Positions 63,930 to 64,000 of a stretch of 64,000 nucleotides of DNA are shown here, in pieces (positions within the stretch are counted from its first letter, which is position 1; each line of letters opens with the position of its first letter). Origin of the DNA: Alkalibaculum sporogenes (GTDB lineage: Bacteria > Bacillota > Clostridia > Eubacteriales > Alkalibacteraceae); assembly GCF_009362815.1 (NCBI RefSeq), contig NZ_WHNX01000006.1, positions 1 to 64,000 on the forward strand. The letters run 5' to 3'. The notes under the pieces are model-generated. The model made no database searches, was not told the origin of the DNA, and saw nothing but the letters and a program-made list of their open reading frames with translations. A program made the position numbers and the translations under genes.

Positions 63930-64000
63930 TTATTTTTTGCATTTTAATAGTTTTTACAGTATATATAGCATTGAGTTACATGCTTGTACCAAATGAATTG
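63890..64000 (+). CDS. spoIVB: SpoIVB peptidase, partial (N-terminus)
   Basis: The first 37 codons: a Lys/Arg-rich start and one membrane helix (ISLFFIFCILIVFTVYIALSY), cut by the window edge. Position after recN and the anchor-type N-terminus match SpoIVB, the forespore-made serine peptidase that triggers sigma-K processing. AGGAGGTGA lies nine bases before the ATG. Confidence 0.8.
   Translation, partial: MREKLNQRKISLFFIFCILIVFTVYIALSYMLVPNEL

Overview
The window is an A+T-rich chromosomal segment from an endospore-forming, low-GC Firmicute of the class Clostridia. Evidence for this is the complete spoIIIAA-AH operon, a spoIVB start at the right edge, a CD1247-type protein, a Phe T-box, a LexA box of the Bacillus/Clostridium type, a KtrAB-like potassium system, and the conserved orders thrS-infC-rpmI-rplT...pheST and asp23-nusB-xseA-xseB-ispA-tlyA-nadK-argR-recN-spoIVB. 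The genus cannot be fixed from the sequence alone.

Layout. 1-446: tandem ~128-bp structured repeats in front of thrS. 506-5814: thrS, a divergent short FtsH-like protease, and the infC-rpmI-rplT operon behind an attenuator leader; infC uses an ATT start. 5815-6219: a second structured repeat region. 6220-9035: KtrB/KtrA-like K+ uptake and an rRNA methylase. 9150-12894: Phe T-box and pheST. 12980-18202: a membrane protein and a 1430-aa orphan acyl-CoA dehydratase activase. 18421-25312: a polyol (Gut-type) PTS operon whose expected polyol-phosphate dehydrogenase is replaced by a COG4091/DRL-type oxidoreductase, followed by an AraL/AraM-like phosphatase and glycerol-1-phosphate dehydrogenase pair. 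25539-31057: type IV pilus genes (prepilin peptidase, four prepilin-like proteins, PilM, PilN, PilO) without motor ATPases or the platform protein PilC. 31190-34786: aroD, aroK, an endonuclease IV-like TIM barrel, efp and a CD1247-type protein. 34954-40094: spoIIIAA-AH. 40369-43489: FHA-RodA-PBP cell-wall module. 43553-53448: exoA, a MarR-controlled heterodimeric ABC exporter, a MarR-controlled MATE pump, an ECF sigma/anti-sigma pair and SOS-controlled dinB. 53449-54018: a third structured repeat region. 54020-55911: two small proteins and glyA. 56429-64000: the asp23 to spoIVB housekeeping block, which lacks dxs at its usual place between ispA and tlyA.

How the genes work together. Large parts serve translation, envelope synthesis and sporulation. 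The most distinctive metabolic unit is the PTS cluster: a SorC-type regulator and GutM control a three-part PTS that should deliver a phosphorylated polyol to the COG4091 oxidoreductase. The sugar-phosphatase and G1P-dehydrogenase homologues immediately downstream suggest a further step on a phosphorylated polyol or lipid-precursor product.

The most unusual non-coding feature is a set of intergenic repeats (1-446, 5844-6151, 40188-40265, 53449-54006) built from short hairpins with GCGAAGC mini-hairpins and G(CTTG)C loops. In one duplicated pair the two copies differ only at a palindrome centre, and both remain perfect palindromes.
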